Assembly (NCBI GenBank): GCA_938084885.1
Contig: CALKGG010000126.1
Location: 1-33,774, forward strand
Source: an uncultured Acidimicrobiales bacterium
GTDB taxonomy: Bacteria; Actinomycetota; Acidimicrobiia; Acidimicrobiales; SHLQ01
DNA length: 33,774 bases
Direction of reading: 5' to 3'
Positions 30,783 through 33,774 of this stretch are shown here, piece after piece. A program made the position numbers and the translations under genes. The notes beneath the pieces were generated by a model. The model was not told the origin of the DNA. It saw nothing but the letters and a program-made list of their open reading frames with translations, and ran no database searches. Position 1 is the first letter of the stretch; the number at the start of each line of letters is the position of its first letter.

Positions 30783-32465
30783 ATGGGTGGAGGCTTCGGC
30801 TTGTTTTGCGTGGTAGCTGGAACGAGTCAGCGGGCTGGATTCGACGTGGCTGAGGCCAAGCTCGCGTTCGCCGATACGTTTCCACTCGTCGAATTCTGCT
30901 GGTTCGACCCAGCGAGCGACCGGCAAATGGTTCGAGGTCGGACGCAGATACTGCCCGATGGTGACAATATCGACGCCGATAGCGGCGAGGTCTGCCATCG
31001 TGGCCAGCACCTCGTCGAACGTCTCGCCCATGCCGACGATGATCGATGACTTGGTCGTCAAACCGGCGGCCTTGGCTCGAGCGAGGACAGCCAGGCTTCG
31101 GGCATACGATGCAGACGGACGGGCAACGCGCTGAAGTCGCTGAACGGTTTCGATGTTGTGGTTGAGCACGTCGGGGCGGGCGTCGTTGATGACGTCGAGG
31201 CTGTCGCCGTCCCCCTTGCAATCGCTAATCAGAACCTCGACTCGGGTTCCCGGCTTGCGGTCCCTCACCGCGTGAATTGTCTCGGCGATGTGCGCGGCTC
31301 CCCCATCGGCGAGATCATCGCGAGCAACCATAGTGATCACCGCGTAGTCGAGCGCCATCTTCTCGACAGCCTCAGCAATCTTCGCCGGCTCATTCACGTC
31401 AGGGGCTTCGGGGCGACGCGTATCGACCAAACAGAAGCCGCACTTACGCGTGCAACGCTCGCCGAGCGCCATGAACGTGGCCGTGCCGTCGTTCCAACAG
31501 TCGAAGATGTTTGGACATCCTGCTTCTTCGCACACCGTCACGAGGTCGAGGCTCTTCATGACCCCCTTTAGGCGCCGGTACTCGGGACCCATGTCGGCCT
31601 TGACGCGCATCCACTCGGGCTTGCGACTACTGATCTGCAGACCGGTCGTCACCCCAGCCTCTGCGAGCCGGCCGGAAATCCGCACCGACGTACCGTTCAG
31701 ATGGGCATCCAACGGCTCAGCGACTGCGGCAGGACCCGGCACCTCCACGAGCGGAGCATTCTTCGTTCCAGCAGTTTCACCAGGACCTTCGCCACGAGAG
31801 AACGGGGTGAGGTCCTCGACGCGTTGGCGCCAGACGACATCTTCGCGCTGCACGCCGCTGGTCGCCGCCCACTGCGCCTCGGCACGAACGAGCAGGGCGT
31901 CGACGACGTCTTTCATCGACGCATCGATTCCTTCGGCTGCGAGTGAGGTCACTGCCTTGTCATCGATTCCACATGGCACCATTCGATCGAACCACGCCAT
32001 GTCGGGGTCGACGTTGAGTGCGAAGCCGTGCATGGAACGACCGCGGCTCAGCCGAACGCCGATTGCTGCGATCTTGCGCGGTTCCTCGGAATTGGGGGCG
32101 ACCCAGACACCCGGGTACTCCCGAAGCCGACCGACGTTGGTAAGGCCCAGATCCGAGAGAGTATCGATGATGACTTGTTCGACGGCTCGCACGTAGGCAA
32201 CCGTGTCGGCCATTCCGCCGCCACGCTTGCCTGGCACCGTCAGAATTGGATACCCGACCAGCTGGCCTGGGCCGTGCCAAGTGACGTCGCCGCCGCGATC
32301 GGCTTTCACCAATTCGGCGCCAACGTCGTTGGGATCGACGAGGAGATTATCGAGATTCGCGCTCAGCCCGTAGGTGAATACCGGGTCGTGTTCGAGCAGC
32401 AGTAGATAATCGTGCTCTGAGGCAAAGAAGGCCCGCTGGAGGGTGTGCGCGTCGGTGTAACTCAC
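30762..32465 (-). CDS. Fused octanoyltransferase-lipoyl synthase (LipB-LipA)
   Basis: One open frame joins both enzymes of lipoate synthesis. Residues 1-210 (numbered from GTG 32465) are LipB: DRGGDVTWHGPGQLVGYP, RKIAAIG with Lys131 and MVPCGIDD with Cys165, the acyl-transfer dyad. A linker (about 215-260) leads to LipA: C312-C317-C323 (CEEAGCPNIFDC, auxiliary 4Fe-4S), C338-C342-C345 (CTRKCGFC, radical SAM) and RSSYHA near the end with the cluster-ligating Ser. LipB moves octanoate from ACP to target lysines, then LipA inserts two sulfurs. The family N-terminus WLGRVSY runs upstream of the GTG, where the only start-like codon is CTG 32501, overlapping the E2 stop (CTGA); the true gene is probably 30762-32501. 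The last residues, GVRSHS, and the TAA come from the inverted repeat. Confidence 0.9.
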   Translation of the reverse strand: MSYTDAHTLQRAFFASEHDYLLLLEHDPVFTYGLSANLDNLLVDPNDVGAELVKADRGGDVTWHGPGQLVGYPILTVPGKRGGGMADTVAYVRAVEQVIIDTLSDLGLTNVGRLREYPGVWVAPNSEEPRKIAAIGVRLSRGRSMHGFALNVDPDMAWFDRMVPCGIDDKAVTSLAAEGIDASMKDVVDALLVRAEAQWAATSGVQREDVVWRQRVEDLTPFSRGEGPGETAGTKNAPLVEVPGPAAVAEPLDAHLNGTSVRISGRLAEAGVTTGLQISSRKPEWMRVKADMGPEYRRLKGVMKSLDLVTVCEEAGCPNIFDCWNDGTATFMALGERCTRKCGFCLVDTRRPEAPDVNEPAKIAEAVEKMALDYAVITMVARDDLADGGAAHIAETIHAVRDRKPGTRVEVLISDCKGDGDSLDVINDARPDVLNHNIETVQRLQRVARPSASYARSLAVLARAKAAGLTTKSSIIVGMGETFDEVLATMADLAAIGVDIVTIGQYLRPTSNHLPVARWVEPAEFDEWKRIGERELGLSHVESSPLTRSSYHAKQAEASTHGVRSHS

Positions 32466-32497
32466 ACGCCCTAACCATCGGGCTCTCAGTGCGCTGT

Positions 32498-33774
32498 TCA
32501 GCTGACTTCAGCTTCCCAGTCGGTGTTCTCGATGATCTCGCGCATCTTGGCCAGGAAAGCTGCGGCGTACGCACCGTCAAAGGCACGGTGATCCCACGCC
32601 AGGGCAAGCACTCCGACCGAGTGGATGGCGATGCTCTCGCTGCCATGGGAGTCGCTGACAACGACAGGCTTGCGATGCACCCCGTCGGTCGACAGGATTG
32701 CAACCTGTGGCTGGTTGATGATCGGGAACTGCATCATCGTGCCGTACTGGCCAGGGTTGGTAATCGTGAAGGTACCGCCGGACAAATCGTCGGGGGTTAC
32801 CTTCTTACTACGAGCGCGGGTAGCAATATCGACGACGTCGCGGCTGAGCTGACGGAGGCGCTTGCCATCGACGTTCTTTACAACCGGAGCGAGTAGTCCA
32901 TCGAAGTTCAGGTCGACAGCGATCGCGACGTTGACATCGGAGTGTGTGGTGACCGAGTCGCCGGTAAGCGATGCGTTCATCAGTGGGAAGTCACGCATGG
33001 CATCAGCGACCGCCCGCAGGATGAACGGCAGGTAGGTGAGGCTAAAGCCCTCTTCTTTCTTCCATTCCGCTTTGTATTTGCGGCGCACAACTTCGACTGC
33101 TTCGAAGTCGACCTCCATGGCGGTGAGCACGTGCGGCGAAGTCGCTTTCGACATGACCATGTGCTCGGCGGTCTTGCGACGGATGTTGTTGAGCGGCACC
33201 GAATCTGGACCGGCCTCTACTGGCGGAGCAGCGGGCGCAGAAGTCGACGGCGCTGGAGCGGCAGGAGCTGATGCAGCAGGCACAGGAGCCGGCGGCGCTG
33301 GAGGGGCCGGTGTCGGAGCAGGGGCAGGCGTTGGAGCAGCGGGGGCACCACCGGCGTTGTTCGCCACGATGATGGCTTCGACATCTTTGCGGGTGATCCG
33401 GCCCCCGACACCGGTGCCAGCAATCGTTGATGGGTCGAGGTTGTTCTCGGCAATCAGGCGTCGAACCACCGGCGAGAGCACAAGGCCCGACAGGCCGCTG
33501 GGCCCGCTTGCGTCGGCGGTAGGAGCGACCGGTGCTGGCGCAGCAGGAGCAGCCGGGGCGGCTGCGGGCGCAGCAGCAGCGGCCGGGGCGGCTGCGGGAG
33601 CAGGCGCGGCAGCCGGTGCAGCACCGGCTCCTCCGACTCGGGCCAGCACAGTACCAACCTCAACCGTCTCACCCTCAGGCACCAAAATCTCGGTAATCAC
33701 ACCAGCCACCGGCGACGGAACCTCCGAATCAACCTTGTCCGTCGACACCTCAAAGAGGGCCTCGTCCTCGGCAA
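32498..33774 (-). CDS. Dihydrolipoamide acyltransferase E2 of a 2-oxoacid dehydrogenase (5' end outside window)
   Basis: The reading frame enters from the right edge. Its first visible codons read AEDEALFEVSTDKVDSEVPSP, the lipoyl-Lys motif DKV-D within a lipoyl domain (the middle of the domain), so the GTG at 33748 is an internal Val and not a start. The rest of the lipoyl domain is followed by an Ala/Pro linker, a peripheral-subunit binding domain (SPVVRRLIAENNLD, GRITRKDVEAII), a second Ala/Pro linker, and the catalytic acyltransferase core ending LAWDHRAFDGAYAAAFL with the HxxxDG active site. It may belong to the 2-oxoglutarate, pyruvate or branched-chain complex; sequence alone does not say. 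Its product is lipoylated by the enzymes encoded just downstream, a clear functional pairing. Confidence 0.93.
   Translation of the reverse strand, partial: AEDEALFEVSTDKVDSEVPSPVAGVITEILVPEGETVEVGTVLARVGGAGAAPAAAPAPAAAPAAAAAPAAAPAAPAAPAPVAPTADASGPSGLSGLVLSPVVRRLIAENNLDPSTIAGTGVGGRITRKDVEAIIVANNAGGAPAAPTPAPAPTPAPPAPPAPVPAASAPAAPAPSTSAPAAPPVEAGPDSVPLNNIRRKTAEHMVMSKATSPHVLTAMEVDFEAVEVVRRKYKAEWKKEEGFSLTYLPFILRAVADAMRDFPLMNASLTGDSVTTHSDVNVAIAVDLNFDGLLAPVVKNVDGKRLRQLSRDVVDIATRARSKKVTPDDLSGGTFTITNPGQYGTMMQFPIINQPQVAILSTDGVHRKPVVVSDSHGSESIAIHSVGVLALAWDHRAFDGAYAAAFLAKMREIIENTDWEAEVS

Noticed and set aside
33270..33640. GC-rich near-repeats at the right end
   Set aside because: They encode the Ala/Pro linkers usual in E2 proteins.
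33748..33774. GTG 33748 as the start of the E2 gene
   Set aside because: Codons before it continue the lipoyl domain (EALFEV), so the gene runs off the window.

Overview
The window is a gene-dense, roughly 60% G+C stretch of chromosome from an actinomycete-type bacterium. Acidimicrobiia (Ilumatobacter-like) is my best guess. This is inferred from a fused biotin carboxylase/BCCP subunit, a mycobacterial LpdA-type flavoprotein, Ku with a lysine-rich tail beside a stand-alone LigD-type polymerase, a complete rmlACBD set, and secreted proteins carrying FG-GAP-like GDWxGDG repeats. No tRNA, rRNA, CRISPR array or intact transposase is visible. No gene-free stretch exceeds 300 bases.

Layout. (1) 1-5468, minus strand: a surface-glycan block, read LCP ligase > UDP-glucose dehydrogenase > UDP-glucuronate decarboxylase > two GT4 glycosyltransferases, the last cut by the window edge. 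(2) 5557-8225: biotin ligase divergent from its probable substrate, the acyl-CoA carboxylase alpha subunit. (3) 8244-9608: LpdA-like flavoprotein. (4) 9673-13540, plus strand: a tightly overlapping operon of a MauE-like membrane protein, a Tat-exported cysteine-rich MauA-like protein fused to FG-GAP-like repeats, a MauD-like thioredoxin-fold protein, a membrane protein interrupted by an in-frame TGA at a probable Cys/Sec position, a 22-codon micro-ORF and a soluble unknown. (5) 13556-25244, minus strand: SpoIID/LytB protein with the same repeats, rmlDBCA, rhodanese-MoeB, sirtuin, two glycosyltransferases and leucyl aminopeptidase. (6) 25306-30516: uracil-DNA glycosylase, then on the minus strand an NHEJ group (Ku; LigD-type polymerase, membrane zincin-like protein, EamA/RarD transporter), and a divergent membrane protein. 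(7) 30546-33774: a 237-bp inverted-repeat element, a fused LipB-LipA protein whose stop codon lies in that element, and the E2 subunit of a 2-oxoacid dehydrogenase.

The main candidate for a new system is region 4. It pairs the maturation-type proteins of methylamine dehydrogenase (MauE, MauD) with a MauA-like Cys-rich exported protein, but no large subunit (MauB) lies in the window. The membrane gene has TGA in the motif STWSP-x-G-x-SML, followed at 26 nt by a hairpin with a GGG loop, as expected for a bacterial SECIS. I infer a periplasmic thiol/selenol redox or cofactor-maturation module.

A second window-wide signal is a TANNNT hexamer ending 6 to 8 nt before the start codon of nine genes at transcription-unit heads. 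Three of these hexamers are TAGTCT. This suggests that leaderless mRNAs are the normal mode in this genome, and it helps fix several starts.
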